A stretch of DNA of 64,000 bases from Anaerotignum sp. (GTDB taxonomy: Bacteria > Bacillota > Clostridia > Lachnospirales > Anaerotignaceae): the NCBI GenBank assembly GCA_017523325.1, contig JAFWWO010000064.1, forward strand, positions 1-64,000, written 5' to 3'. The notes under the pieces were generated by a model. The model was not told the origin of the DNA and searched no databases. It saw only the letters and a list, made by a program, of their open reading frames with translations. Made by a program: the position numbers and the translations under genes. Every line of letters begins with the position of its first letter. The first letter of the stretch is position 1. Shown piece after piece: positions 23,832-32,481 of this stretch.

Positions 23832-24301
23832 TTGTTGTCTACGCTAAGTGTATCACATTCTCCGCAAAAGATGCAAGGCGGCAGACCCCTCCTATGAAAA
23901 GACAGTCTTTTTTCGGCTTTTTGCGATTATTTTGTCAATTTATCCGAAAAAGCAACTGGAAAACCCTATGGATTATGGTAATAAATAAACATTTACTTTT
24001 ATAGATAATAAGTGTACACTAAAGTCACACAAAATTCGCATGCAAACAATTTATCCGAAAACACCTATGGTTTTTGGCATATTTTGCAGCCTACGGAGGA
24101 TTTCGTTTTTTTGCAAAAAACAACATTTAGTGAAATTTCTTTTGGTACAAAAAGTTTTTTCGCTTTTTTTCTGCAAAAATATTGTGAAATTCTTAATTTT
24201 GTATTAAAATATTGCTGTTATATATAGCTATATTTTTATAAAAGTATAACTCATTACCGTGCTTTCCCAAGCACAAAATCACTTGAACAGAGGGGGATAA
24301 T
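23832..24301. other. A/T-rich region before the rnf operon
   Basis: 470 bases without a supported gene. The distal 300 bases are markedly richer in A and T than the surrounding coding regions. They hold the probable rnf promoter (24182-24210) and a small hairpin GTGCTT-TCCC-AAGCAC (24259-24274) in the leader. No known riboswitch class was recognised. Near 23850-23900, on the minus strand, lies the region where an rpoN promoter would be expected, but no strong boxes were found. Confidence 0.5.
24182..24210 (+). promoter_or_regulatory. Probable sigma-A promoter of rnfCDGEAB
   Basis: TTGTGA (24182-24187) and TAAAAT (24205-24210), spacer 17, about 90 bases before rnfC. Several other A/T-rich boxes nearby make the assignment tentative. 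Confidence 0.45.
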
Positions 24302-25699
24302 ATGCAAGCTTTAACGTTCAAACGTGGGGTTCATCCGCCCGATGGCAAGGCTCTGTCCGCAGAGCAGCCCATCAAGGTGATACTCCCGAAAGAAGACTCT
24401 GAATTGTTCTATCCCATGAGCCAGCACATCGGTGCGCCTTGCGAACCGTTGGTAGCTGTTGGCGACCATGTTAAGGTAGGACAGAAAATCGCAGAATCCG
24501 GGGCATTCATGTCCTCTCCGATTTTCGCAAGCGTTTCCGGCGAGGTTGTGGACATTCGTCCTATGCTGGTGCCCGGCGGCGCAATGGTAAAATCCATCGT
24601 TGTCAAAAACGACGGCAAAATGGAAGAGATCGAAGGCCTGAATCAGGGCAGAGATTACACAACCATGACAAATGACGAAATTTTGACGGCTATCAAAGAA
24701 GCCGGCGTTGTTGGTCTGGGTGGTGCAGGTTTCCCTACACACGTAAAACTCGACCCTCCCAAGGATACTCCCATCGATCATATCCTCATCAATGCGGCAG
24801 AATGTGAGCCTTACCTCACTTGTGACTACCGCCTGATGCTGGAAGAACCCGAAAGAATCGTCAAAGGTTTACAGATTATGCTGAAACTGCACCCCGGTGC
24901 AAAGGGCGTAATCGGCATCGAAATGAACAAGCCCAAAGCCATCGAATCTATGACGAAGGCTTGCGAAGGCATTGACAACATCACCGTTCAGCCTTTGGTG
25001 ACAAAATTCCCGCAGGGTTCCGAAAAACACCTGATTTACGCCATCACAAAAAGAGAGGTAAAATCCGGTGCACTGCCCGCAAGTGCCGGCTGTATCGTGG
25101 ATAACGTTGACACCGTACTTGCCATCGAAAGAGCAATCTGCAAGGGCAGACCTCTGATGAGAAGAATTGTAACCGTTTCCGGTCAGGGGATCAAAAACCC
25201 CGGCAACTACAAAATCAGAATCGGTATGACACTGAGAGATTTGGTAGATGCCATCGGCGGTTTCAAGGAAGATAACCCTCCCGTGAAGCTGATTGCCGGC
25301 GGCCCTATGATGGGTCCCACGCTCTATACACTGGACGTTGCTTCCGTAAAAACCACCTCCGGTCTGCTGTGCTTCACGAAAGAAGAAGCCTACATACCCG
25401 AGGAAAGAAACTGTATCCGTTGCGGCAAGTGTGTGGACCACTGTCCTATGGGTCTGATGCCCTTCATGCTGAATGCATTCTCCATTAAGGGCGACGGCGA
25501 AGGCTTCGTGGCACACCACGGTCTGGATTGTATCGAATGCGGCAGCTGTTCCTACGAATGTCCTGCAAAACGCCAGCTGGCTCAGTCCATCAGAGCGACA
25601 AAGAAAATCGAAGCAGGCAAAAAGGCAGCAGCGGCAGCAGCGGCAAGAGCAAAGGCTGAAGCAGAAGCAAAGGCAAAAGCCGAAGCAGAAAAGAACTGA
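24302..25699 (+). CDS. rnfC: Rnf complex subunit C (NADH/ferredoxin dehydrogenase subunit)
   Basis: NADH-side subunit of the membrane ferredoxin:NAD+ oxidoreductase, which couples this reaction to Na+ or H+ transport. The 465-residue protein has an NADH/FMN-binding module like complex I NuoF (GLGGAGFPTHVKL near residue 140, INAAECEPYLTCDYRLM), a SLBB domain and two 4Fe-4S motifs (CIRCGKCVDHCP and CIECGSCSYECP near 380-430). The tail is a charged Ala/Lys/Glu helix. AGAGGGGG lies upstream. It is the first gene of the six-gene operon in the clostridial order CDGEAB. Confidence 0.96.
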   Translation: MQALTFKRGVHPPDGKALSAEQPIKVILPKEDSELFYPMSQHIGAPCEPLVAVGDHVKVGQKIAESGAFMSSPIFASVSGEVVDIRPMLVPGGAMVKSIVVKNDGKMEEIEGLNQGRDYTTMTNDEILTAIKEAGVVGLGGAGFPTHVKLDPPKDTPIDHILINAAECEPYLTCDYRLMLEEPERIVKGLQIMLKLHPGAKGVIGIEMNKPKAIESMTKACEGIDNITVQPLVTKFPQGSEKHLIYAITKREVKSGALPASAGCIVDNVDTVLAIERAICKGRPLMRRIVTVSGQGIKNPGNYKIRIGMTLRDLVDAIGGFKEDNPPVKLIAGGPMMGPTLYTLDVASVKTTSGLLCFTKEEAYIPEERNCIRCGKCVDHCPMGLMPFMLNAFSIKGDGEGFVAHHGLDCIECGSCSYECPAKRQLAQSIRATKKIEAGKKAAAAAAARAKAEAEAKAKAEAEKN

Positions 25700-25717
25700 G
25701 AAGGGGGAGAATAAAAC

Positions 25718-26677
25718 ATGTCTAACTTTGTAGTATCCGGTACCCCTCATGTGCGTTCCAAAGAATCCATTCAGAGCATCATGCGTGACGTGATTATCGC
25801 TCTGATTCCTGCAACTGCAGCGGGTATCTATTATTTCGGTGTGAAGGCCATCATTTTGATTGCCGCTTCCATCGTATCTGCCGTTTTCTTTGAATGGCTG
25901 TATCAGAAGCTTTTGAAAAAACCCGTTACCATCAGCGATTTATCCGCTGTTGTAACCGGTCTTTTGCTGGCAATGAACCTGCCCGCAGCAGCGCCTGTTT
26001 GGGTTGCTATTGTCGGCAGTGCGTTTGCCATTATTTTTGCAAAACAGCTTTTTGGCGGTTTGGGTCAGAACTTCATCAACCCTGCTCTGGCAGGCCGTGC
26101 ATTCCTTCTGGCTTCCTACCCCACAGAAATGACAACTTGGCCCGCTCCCGTTGGCTTCAGCGGTGCAGATGCGGTTACGATTGCAACACCTCTGTCCCAG
26201 ATGAAAACAGGTGCTTTCCCTGATGCATCTTTGATGCAGTTATTCCTGGGTCAGGTGGGCGGCTGTATCGGTGAAACTTGTGCCGCTGCCCTGATTATCG
26301 GCGGTCTTTACCTGCTGTGGAAACACGTAATCAGCTGGAAGATTCCCGTAATCTACATCGCAACGGTATTCGTGCTGACAGCTCTGATTGGCAGACACGG
26401 CGTGCGTATGCCCGTTTATGAACTGTTTGCCGGCGGTCTGATGCTGGGTGCGTTCTTCATGGCAACAGACTACGCTTCCTCTCCCGTTACACCCAAGGGA
26501 CAGGTTATTTTCGCAGTGGGCTGTGGTGTAATTACCACTTTAATCCGTATCTTCGGCGGTTACCCCGAAGGCGTATCCTACTCTATTTTGATTATGAATG
26601 TTTGTGTACCTCTGATTGAAAGATTCACAGAGCCTACAATCTTTGGTGCGTTACCCAAAGTAAAGGAGGCGAAATGA
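25718..26677 (+). CDS. rnfD: Rnf complex subunit D
   Basis: Integral membrane subunit of 319 residues, related to NqrB, with about nine or ten transmembrane helices. The covalent FMN site is probably the Thr in DAVTIATPLSQMKTG near residue 155, as in the SGAT-type motif of RnfD/NqrB proteins. It forms part of the ion path. The gene overlaps rnfG by four bases (ATGA). Confidence 0.95.
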   Translation: MSNFVVSGTPHVRSKESIQSIMRDVIIALIPATAAGIYYFGVKAIILIAASIVSAVFFEWLYQKLLKKPVTISDLSAVVTGLLLAMNLPAAAPVWVAIVGSAFAIIFAKQLFGGLGQNFINPALAGRAFLLASYPTEMTTWPAPVGFSGADAVTIATPLSQMKTGAFPDASLMQLFLGQVGGCIGETCAAALIIGGLYLLWKHVISWKIPVIYIATVFVLTALIGRHGVRMPVYELFAGGLMLGAFFMATDYASSPVTPKGQVIFAVGCGVITTLIRIFGGYPEGVSYSILIMNVCVPLIERFTEPTIFGALPKVKEAK

Positions 26678-27219
26678 GCATGAACACAAAAGAAATCGTA
26701 AAACCCGCAATTGTTCTGCTGCTAATCGCCGCTGTGGCTGCCGCTCTTCTGGGCTTTATTTCTGAAGTAACAGCAGCCCCTATTGCTGCACAGGAACAAA
26801 AAACATTGAATGAAGGCATGATGGCGGTTATGCCCGAAGCAAGCAGCTTTGAAGAATTGACAGATGCCGAAAAATCCGGCACCATCACAGCTGTATATCA
26901 GGCGGATAACGGCGGTTACGTTATCACAACGGCTCCCGGCGGCTTCGGCGGCGCTGTAAATACTATGGTTGGTATCGGTGCCGACGGTGTCATCACCGGT
27001 GTGCGTGTAACAGGCCACGCCGAAACACCCGGTCTGGGTGCAAAGGCAACGGAACCGGCTTTCTATGAACAGTTCACCGGAAAAGCAGGTACTGTTTCCG
27101 TAACAAAAGACGGGGGCGAAATCGTTCCCATCACAAGTGCAACAATTACTTCCAGAACCGTGTGCGATGGTACACAGGAGGCTCTGGATTGGGTCGCAGC
27201 GAATGGAGGTGCTAACTGA
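26674..27219 (+). CDS. rnfG: Rnf complex subunit G (flavinylated)
   Basis: Membrane-anchored FMN-binding subunit of 181 residues. An N-terminal signal-anchor helix (IVLLLIAAVAAALLGFI) is followed by an extracytoplasmic FMN-binding domain with the covalent attachment motif PITSATITSRTV near residue 153, the second Thr being the expected FMN site. ApbE-type flavin transferase would be needed for maturation; none lies in this window. It overlaps rnfD and rnfE. Confidence 0.95.
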   Translation: MSMNTKEIVKPAIVLLLIAAVAAALLGFISEVTAAPIAAQEQKTLNEGMMAVMPEASSFEELTDAEKSGTITAVYQADNGGYVITTAPGGFGGAVNTMVGIGADGVITGVRVTGHAETPGLGAKATEPAFYEQFTGKAGTVSVTKDGGEIVPITSATITSRTVCDGTQEALDWVAANGGAN

Positions 27220-27812
27220 TGGCTAACCCTATTAAACTGATTAAAAACGGTATCATCAATGAAAACCCTACATTCGTACAGGTTATCGGTATGTGTCCTA
27301 CCTTGGCGGTAACATCTTCCGCCATCAACGGTATTGGTATGGGTTTGGCAGCAACGGCGGTACTGGTATTTTCCAATATCTTCGTATCCCTGTTGAGAAA
27401 AATCATTCCTGATACGGTTCGTATCCCTTGTTTTATCGTAGTAATTGCAACATTCGTAACCATTATCGAGTTTGTTTTGAAGGCTTATGTGCCTACTTTG
27501 TACAAATCACTGGGTCTGTTTATCCCGCTGATCGTTGTTAACTGTCTGATTCTGGCTCGTGCAGAAGCATTTGCGTCCAAAAACGGCCCCGTTGCTGCTG
27601 CATTTGACGGTATCGGTATGGGTCTTGGTTTCACCATCGCCCTGGGCATTCTGGGTCTGGTTCGTGAATTCATCGGCGCAGGCACACTGTTCGATATTAC
27701 GGTTCTGCCCGAAGCATTCCCCAGAACTCTGTTGTTCGTAATGGCTCCCGGTGCGTTCTTTACACTGGCTTGCCTCATGGCGATTCTGAATCATTTCAGA
27801 AACAAAGCGTAA
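27219..27812 (+). CDS. rnfE: Rnf complex subunit E
   Basis: Integral membrane subunit of 197 residues with six predicted helices, homologous to NqrD and to RnfA. Conserved segments include PTFVQVIGMCPTLAVTSSA near the N-terminus, whose Cys residue is the position that ligates a membrane iron centre with RnfA in studied complexes. It starts on the last base of the rnfG stop codon. Confidence 0.95.
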   Translation: MANPIKLIKNGIINENPTFVQVIGMCPTLAVTSSAINGIGMGLAATAVLVFSNIFVSLLRKIIPDTVRIPCFIVVIATFVTIIEFVLKAYVPTLYKSLGLFIPLIVVNCLILARAEAFASKNGPVAAAFDGIGMGLGFTIALGILGLVREFIGAGTLFDITVLPEAFPRTLLFVMAPGAFFTLACLMAILNHFRNKA

Positions 27813-27829
27813 GAAGGAGGGGAAAATAA

Positions 27830-28408
27830 ATGAATCTGATTCTTTTGGTTTTAGCCGGGATTTTCGTAAACAACTACGTATTATCCCAGTTCTTAGGCAT
27901 CTGCCCCTTCCTCGGCGTTTCCAAAAAGGTAGACACCGCGGCTGGTATGGGTATGGCCGTAATCTTCGTTATGTCCCTGGCGGCAGCAGTAGCTTGGTTG
28001 GTTTACAACTTCATTCTGGTGCCTCTGAACATTATATATCTGTATAACATTGCGTTCATTCTGGTTATCGCTTCTTTGGTACAGTTCGTTGAAATGTTCC
28101 TGAAAAAAGCTGCTCCTGCGCTGTATCAGGCACTGGGCGTTTTCCTGCCCCTGATTACAACAAACTGTGCGGTGCTGGGTGTTGCCGTTTTGAATATGCA
28201 AAAAGGCTACAACTTCATCGAATCCGTACTGAACGCACTGGGCGGTGCTGCCGGTTTCGCTCTGGCCATCGTTTTGTTTGCAGGTATCCGTGAAAGAATT
28301 GCTGATAATGATACACCGAAGGCCTTTGAAGGTTTCCCTATGGCTCTGATCACTGCAGGTCTGATGTCCATCGCATTCCTTGGCTTCTCCGGTCTGATTA
28401 AACTGTAA
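27830..28408 (+). CDS. rnfA: Rnf complex subunit A
   Basis: Integral membrane subunit of 192 residues, homologous to NqrE, with six helices in inverted topology to RnfE. The N-terminal [23 protein letters not shown] holds the conserved Cys. AGGAGG precedes the ATG. It lies between rnfE and rnfB. Confidence 0.96.
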   Translation: MNLILLVLAGIFVNNYVLSQFLGICPFLGVSKKVDTAAGMGMAVIFVMSLAAAVAWLVYNFILVPLNIIYLYNIAFILVIASLVQFVEMFLKKAAPALYQALGVFLPLITTNCAVLGVAVLNMQKGYNFIESVLNALGGAAGFALAIVLFAGIRERIADNDTPKAFEGFPMALITAGLMSIAFLGFSGLIKL

Positions 28409-28425
28409 GAAGGAGGGTAACAAGA

Positions 28426-29439
28426 ATGGATCCAATGAGTATTGTATACCCCGTCCTGAGCGTCGGTGGTTTGGGCGTCGTTTTCGGCGCATGCTTGGGT
28501 GTTGCCAGCCAGGTCTTCCATGTGGACGAAGACCCCAGAATCGGTGAAGTGCTGGAAGTTCTGCCCGGCGCAAACTGCGGTGGCTGTGGTTTCCCCGGTT
28601 GCGGCGGTTGTGCTGCTGCTATCGTAGCCGGCACCGCTGCTGTCAATGCTTGCCCCGTTGGTGGTGCGGCTTGTGCGGAAAAGATTGGTGCCATCATGGG
28701 TATAGAGGCTTCTGCCGCTGAACCCGTTGCCGCTTTCGTAAAATGCGGCGGCACTTGCGAAACAGCAAAAGAAAAATATGATTATTTCGGTATCGATGAC
28801 TGTAATATGGCTGTTCAGCTGGCAGGCGGCGGTGCGAAAAGCTGTGCATATGGCTGTCTGGGTCTGGGCAGTTGTAAAAAAGCCTGTGCTTTCGGCGCCA
28901 TCGAAATCGTAGACGGCATCGCAGTAATCGATAAAGAAAAATGTGTTGCCTGCGGCAAATGCGTATCCGCTTGCCCGAAACACATCATTGAGCTTCTTCC
29001 TGCGAAAAGCAAAATTAAGGTACAGTGTTCTTCCAAAGAACTGGGCAAAAACGTTATGCCTGTATGTACCACCGGTTGTATCGCTTGTAAGATTTGCGAA
29101 AAGAACTGTCCTTTCGATGCAATCCATGTGATTGATAATCTGGCAGTGATTGATTATACAAAATGTAAGGCTTGCGGCATCTGTGCAAACAAATGCCCTA
29201 AGAATGTAATTACAGGCAAGCGTCCTGCACCTGCGGCTCCTGCGAATGCGGCTCCTGCGAATGCGGCTCCTGCGAATGCGGCTCCTGCGAATGCGGCTCC
29301 TGCACCTGCGGCTCCTGCACCTGCGGCTCCTGCACCTGCGGCTCCTGCACCTGCGGCTCCTGCGGAGGCTCCGAAAGCAGAGCCTGCGGAAGCTCCTAAG
29401 GCAGAAGCGCCTGCGGAAGAAGCACCTAAGGCAGAATAA
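28426..29439 (+). CDS. rnfB: Rnf complex subunit B (multi-cluster ferredoxin)
   Basis: Ferredoxin-side subunit of 337 residues that passes electrons into the complex. An N-terminal membrane helix is followed by the four-Cys cluster motif GANCGGCGFPGCGGC near residue 48 and by several 4Fe-4S motifs (CVACGKCVSACP, CIACKICEKNCP, CKACGICANKCP). The last 65 residues form an Ala/Pro-rich tail made of pentapeptide repeats (NAAPA, then PAAPA) and a Glu/Lys end; at DNA level this is a tandem 15-bp repeat. A terminator follows 30 bases after the stop, closing the operon. Confidence 0.95.
   Translation: MDPMSIVYPVLSVGGLGVVFGACLGVASQVFHVDEDPRIGEVLEVLPGANCGGCGFPGCGGCAAAIVAGTAAVNACPVGGAACAEKIGAIMGIEASAAEPVAAFVKCGGTCETAKEKYDYFGIDDCNMAVQLAGGGAKSCAYGCLGLGSCKKACAFGAIEIVDGIAVIDKEKCVACGKCVSACPKHIIELLPAKSKIKVQCSSKELGKNVMPVCTTGCIACKICEKNCPFDAIHVIDNLAVIDYTKCKACGICANKCPKNVITGKRPAPAAPANAAPANAAPANAAPANAAPAPAAPAPAAPAPAAPAPAAPAEAPKAEPAEAPKAEAPAEEAPKAE
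29236..29355 (+). repeat. Tandem 15-bp repeat inside rnfB
   Basis: Eight units: four copies of GCTCCTGCGAATGCG and then four of GCTCCTGCACCTGCG, identical within each block. The unit is five codons, so changes in copy number keep the frame and only alter the length of the Ala/Pro-rich tail. Confidence 0.95.
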
Positions 29440-29470
29440 TTGCCCAAAGCAACATAAATTGCAAAACTAC

Positions 29471-29505
29471 GAGAATCCCTTGTGTACGCAAGGGGTTCTT
29501 TTTTC
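29471..29505 (+). terminator. Terminator of the rnf operon
   Basis: Stem AGAATCCCTTG/CAAGGGGTTCT with a six-base loop followed by a run of Ts. Confidence 0.93.
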
Positions 29506-29570
29506 TTTACCATCATTCCAAAGTGTGGTAAACTACTATCAGAAATCGTTATTTAAGGAGGATTTTGCAT

Positions 29571-29831
29571 ATGAAGGGTCGTTCCTCGCAAAATATATGG
29601 GTATTGATATTATTATTGCTGGCCGGGGTTGTCATCGGCGGATTTATCGCCAATTTGCTGAGCGGTATCTCCGCTTTAAGCTGGCTGGCTTACGGCAGCA
29701 GCTTTGGACTGGCTTCACCCTTGATGCTGGATTTGGGTGTGCTGACACTGCAATTCGGGTTCACCATCCGTTTCACCATCGCCGGTATCATCGGCATTAT
29801 ACTGGCTTTTTTCATCTATCGAAAATTATAA
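29571..29831 (+). CDS. DUF4321 small membrane protein
   Basis: An 86-residue membrane protein with hydrophobic stretches at about 8-30, 38-55 and 62-84, matching the DUF4321 family that is found next to the mre genes in Clostridia. AAGGAGG lies nine bases before ATG 29571. A terminator follows, so it is probably its own transcript rather than part of the mre operon. The function is unknown. Confidence 0.8.
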   Translation: MKGRSSQNIWVLILLLLAGVVIGGFIANLLSGISALSWLAYGSSFGLASPLMLDLGVLTLQFGFTIRFTIAGIIGIILAFFIYRKL

Positions 29832-29848
29832 GCCGCCCTCTTTTGACC

Positions 29849-29873
29849 AAAAGCCGCTTCCGCGGCTTTTTTT
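29849..29873 (+). terminator. Terminator of the DUF4321 gene
   Basis: Stem AAAAGCCGC/GCGGCTTTT with TTCC loop and seven Ts. Confidence 0.92.
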
Positions 29874-29928
29874 CTGTCGATTTTTGCGGTAGAAAAACTT
29901 AAAATTTTTGAAAACTGCTTGCCTTTTC

Positions 29929-29957
29929 TTGAAAAGAATCGTAAAAAGAGGTATGAT
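29929..29957 (+). promoter_or_regulatory. sigma-A promoter of the mre-min-rod operon
   Basis: TTGAAA (29929-29934) and TATGAT (29952-29957), spacer 17, about 80 bases before mreB. Confidence 0.8.
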
Positions 29958-30037
29958 AAAGAATAAGGCAAAAAAATAAGAAAAATACCGCTGACGGCAT
30001 ATTGCTCAGGCGTTTTCATGATGAAAGGGGTAAATAT

Positions 30038-31066
30038 ATGTTTTCCAAAGATATGGGTATCGACTTAGGCACTGCCAATACACTGGTGTATATGCGAGAA
30101 AAGGGCATCATCGTCAACGAGCCCTCGGTTGTTGCCATCAACACACAGACCAAAGAGGTTCTGGCCGTGGGCAACGAGGCCAAGGAAATGATCGGGCGTA
30201 CCCCCGGCAATATCGTTGCCATTCGCCCCATGAAGGACGGCGTTATCGCTGATTTCGATGTGACCCAAGCCATGCTGCGTTATTTTATCAATAAGGCTTA
30301 TGTGCGTTCTTTATTCGGCCCTAAGCCCCGTATTGTGATTTGCGTACCCTCCGGCGTCACGGAGGTGGAAAAGCGTGCCGTTTTGGAGGCCGCCATTGCC
30401 GCAGGCTCCAAGGAAAAGGACACCTATCTCATCGAAGAGCCTATGGCCGCATCTATCGGTGCAGGACTGCCTGTGGCAGAGCCGACGGGCAGTATGGTAG
30501 TGGACATCGGCGGCGGCACCAGCGAGGTGGCTGTCATTTCTCTGGGCGGTATCGTTACCAGCACCTCCCTGCGGGTAGCCGGAGATGCACTGGATAACGC
30601 CATTGTGAACTATATCAAAAGAGAATTTAACTTAGCCATCGGTGACCGTACCGCCGAAAGCATTAAAATTACCATCGGCTCCGCTTTCCCTCTGGAACAG
30701 GAGGAAAAAATGGAAATCCGCGGCCGTGACCTGTTGAGCGGTCTGCCCCAGACCATCGACATCAATTCCATTCATGTGCGGGAGGCCCTGAGCGAACCGC
30801 TCAATGCCATTATTGACAGCATCAAACAGACATTGGAAGCAACTCCGCCCGAACTGGCGGCGGATATTATGGAATACGGCATTACCCTCACCGGCGGCGG
30901 CGCACATTTGCGCGGGCTGAATCAGCTGATTACCGCCGAAACCGGTATGCCCGTCCATATCGCCAACGAACCGCTGAATTGCGTGGCTCTGGGTACGGGT
31001 ATGGTTCTGGAACACATCGATACCCTGAAATCCGTTCTGATTTCCCCCAGAAAAGCACTGTTCTAA
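30038..31066 (+). CDS. mreB: Rod shape-determining protein MreB
   Basis: Bacterial actin homologue that organises lateral wall synthesis. The 342 residues begin [19 protein letters not shown], with the ATP-binding phosphate-1 motif DLGTANT, the phosphate-2 motif [18 protein letters not shown] near residue 150 and the adenosine motif [13 protein letters not shown] near 285. ATG 30038 has AAAGGGG upstream. mreC, mreD and PBP2 follow, the standard elongasome order; this agrees with a rod-shaped cell. Confidence 0.97.
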   Translation: MFSKDMGIDLGTANTLVYMREKGIIVNEPSVVAINTQTKEVLAVGNEAKEMIGRTPGNIVAIRPMKDGVIADFDVTQAMLRYFINKAYVRSLFGPKPRIVICVPSGVTEVEKRAVLEAAIAAGSKEKDTYLIEEPMAASIGAGLPVAEPTGSMVVDIGGGTSEVAVISLGGIVTSTSLRVAGDALDNAIVNYIKREFNLAIGDRTAESIKITIGSAFPLEQEEKMEIRGRDLLSGLPQTIDINSIHVREALSEPLNAIIDSIKQTLEATPPELAADIMEYGITLTGGGAHLRGLNQLITAETGMPVHIANEPLNCVALGTGMVLEHIDTLKSVLISPRKALF

Positions 31067-31099
31067 TTGCAGGAACATACTCGGAAGGAGCGTTTTGTT

Positions 31100-31945
31100 T
31101 TGCAGCAGTTTTTTGAAGAACATAAAAAGCATATCATCGGCACGGGCCTCCTGCTTTTGGTATTGATTACCGTCATTACCAGCGGGAAAAAGCTGAACGC
31201 CACTCTGCTGGAAAGCGCCATCGGCGTTGTTGTCACGCCCTTTCAGGATTTGACTACGGGTATCGGCAGCTGGGTGGATACAACGGTTTCCTCTGCCCGC
31301 AGTAAAACCGATTTCAGAAAAGAAAACGAAGAACTGAAAAGCCGGATTGCCGATTTGACGGCGGAAAACAAACGGCTTGCCCTATACGAGGAGGAAAACA
31401 AGCGGCTTTCCGCTTTATTAAAAATCGCACAGAAATATCCCCAATACGAAAGCATTGGGACCGCTATTATTGCCAAAAATCCCGGCGTCTGGTACAACGG
31501 CTTTACCATAGACAAGGGTACCAAAAACAACATCAGCGCCAATATGGTGCTGATTGCGCCCGAAGGCTTAGTGGGCAAAATACTGGAAAGCGGCGCCACC
31601 TTCTCCAAGGCACAATCCATACTGGATAACCGCAGTTCTGTACCTGCCAAAAGCCTCAGAACCGGCGATTTGGGCGTGGTCAAGGGGGATTATGCCCTCT
31701 CCGGCGACGGGCTTTGTAAAATGGAATATATCGACAGCGAGGCGGAAATTATGGCCGGTGATGAAATCGTGACCTCCCAGCTTTCCGATATCTACCCCGA
31801 AGGACTGCCCATCGGCAAGGTGACCGAAATCGAAACAGACCCCAACGGCCTGACGAAATACGCCATCATTCAGCCCTTTGTGGACCTAAAGCATTTGGAT
31901 ACCTTGCTGGTGATTGACAAAAACGGTACGGAGGAGATGCCATGA
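31100..31945 (+). CDS. mreC: Rod shape-determining protein MreC
   Basis: Membrane-anchored extracytoplasmic scaffold of the elongasome that binds PBP2. The 281-residue form starting at TTG 31100, with GGAAGGAG nine bases upstream, has a short cytoplasmic end, one membrane helix, a coiled coil (KTDFRKENEELKSRIADLTAE) and the two beta-barrel domains, including VIAKNPGVWYNGFTIDKG-like and GLVGKILE segments. The frame to 31067 is less likely because it lacks a ribosome site. It overlaps mreD by four bases. Confidence 0.93.
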   Translation: MQQFFEEHKKHIIGTGLLLLVLITVITSGKKLNATLLESAIGVVVTPFQDLTTGIGSWVDTTVSSARSKTDFRKENEELKSRIADLTAENKRLALYEEENKRLSALLKIAQKYPQYESIGTAIIAKNPGVWYNGFTIDKGTKNNISANMVLIAPEGLVGKILESGATFSKAQSILDNRSSVPAKSLRTGDLGVVKGDYALSGDGLCKMEYIDSEAEIMAGDEIVTSQLSDIYPEGLPIGKVTEIETDPNGLTKYAIIQPFVDLKHLDTLLVIDKNGTEEMP

Positions 31946-32454
31946 GGATTTTCATTACCGCACTGTTGGTCTTTTTGAATTTTATACTGCAAACCACCCT
32001 ATTCCGGTTTTTCGCCATTCGGGGCGTTTTCCCCAATACGGCATTGATTATCGTGACCTCCTACGCCCTTTTGCGGGGCAGCAAGGAGGGGGCACTGGTC
32101 GGGGTGTTTTCCGGCCTTTTGATGGACGTGTTTTTCAGCACCACCATCGGCTTTTATTCCGCACTCTATTTTGCCGCAGGCGTTGCCTTTGGCAGAATAC
32201 AGCGTAATTTCTATCGGGAAAATTATTTGTTGCCCATTATTTTCTGTACCCTTTCCGCCTGCCTGTTTGAGGCAGTGCTCTATGCCACCGGCTTCGTATT
32301 CCGCGGAGAAGGAAATCTGCTGTATTTCCTCTTTCGTGTGCTGCTGCCGGAAATTGTTTATACGGCTATCCTGACCATTCCCATTTACCGGATTTTATTC
32401 GGCATCAACGAATGGCTGGAGTTAAAGGAAAAATACAGGTATCGCCTGTTTTAA
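31942..32454 (+). CDS. mreD: Rod shape-determining protein MreD
   Basis: Integral membrane protein of 170 residues with about five helices, partner of MreC in the elongasome. The sequence RGVFPNTALIIVTSYALLRGSKEGALVGVFSGLLMDVFFS is typical of the family. It starts within the mreC stop codon (ATGA), showing translational coupling. Confidence 0.92.
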   Translation: MRIFITALLVFLNFILQTTLFRFFAIRGVFPNTALIIVTSYALLRGSKEGALVGVFSGLLMDVFFSTTIGFYSALYFAAGVAFGRIQRNFYRENYLLPIIFCTLSACLFEAVLYATGFVFRGEGNLLYFLFRVLLPEIVYTAILTIPIYRILFGINEWLELKEKYRYRLF

Positions 32455-32481
32455 TCAGCTCTCTTTCCCTTAGGAGGAACC

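Noticed and set aside
24012-24227. Small plus-strand ORF upstream of rnfC
   Set aside because: It lies in A/T-rich promoter sequence, has no ribosome site and a composition of random translation.
29236-29355. Regular 15-bp repeats as a CRISPR array
   Set aside because: The units are contiguous, without spacers, in frame within rnfB and encode an Ala/Pro-rich tail.
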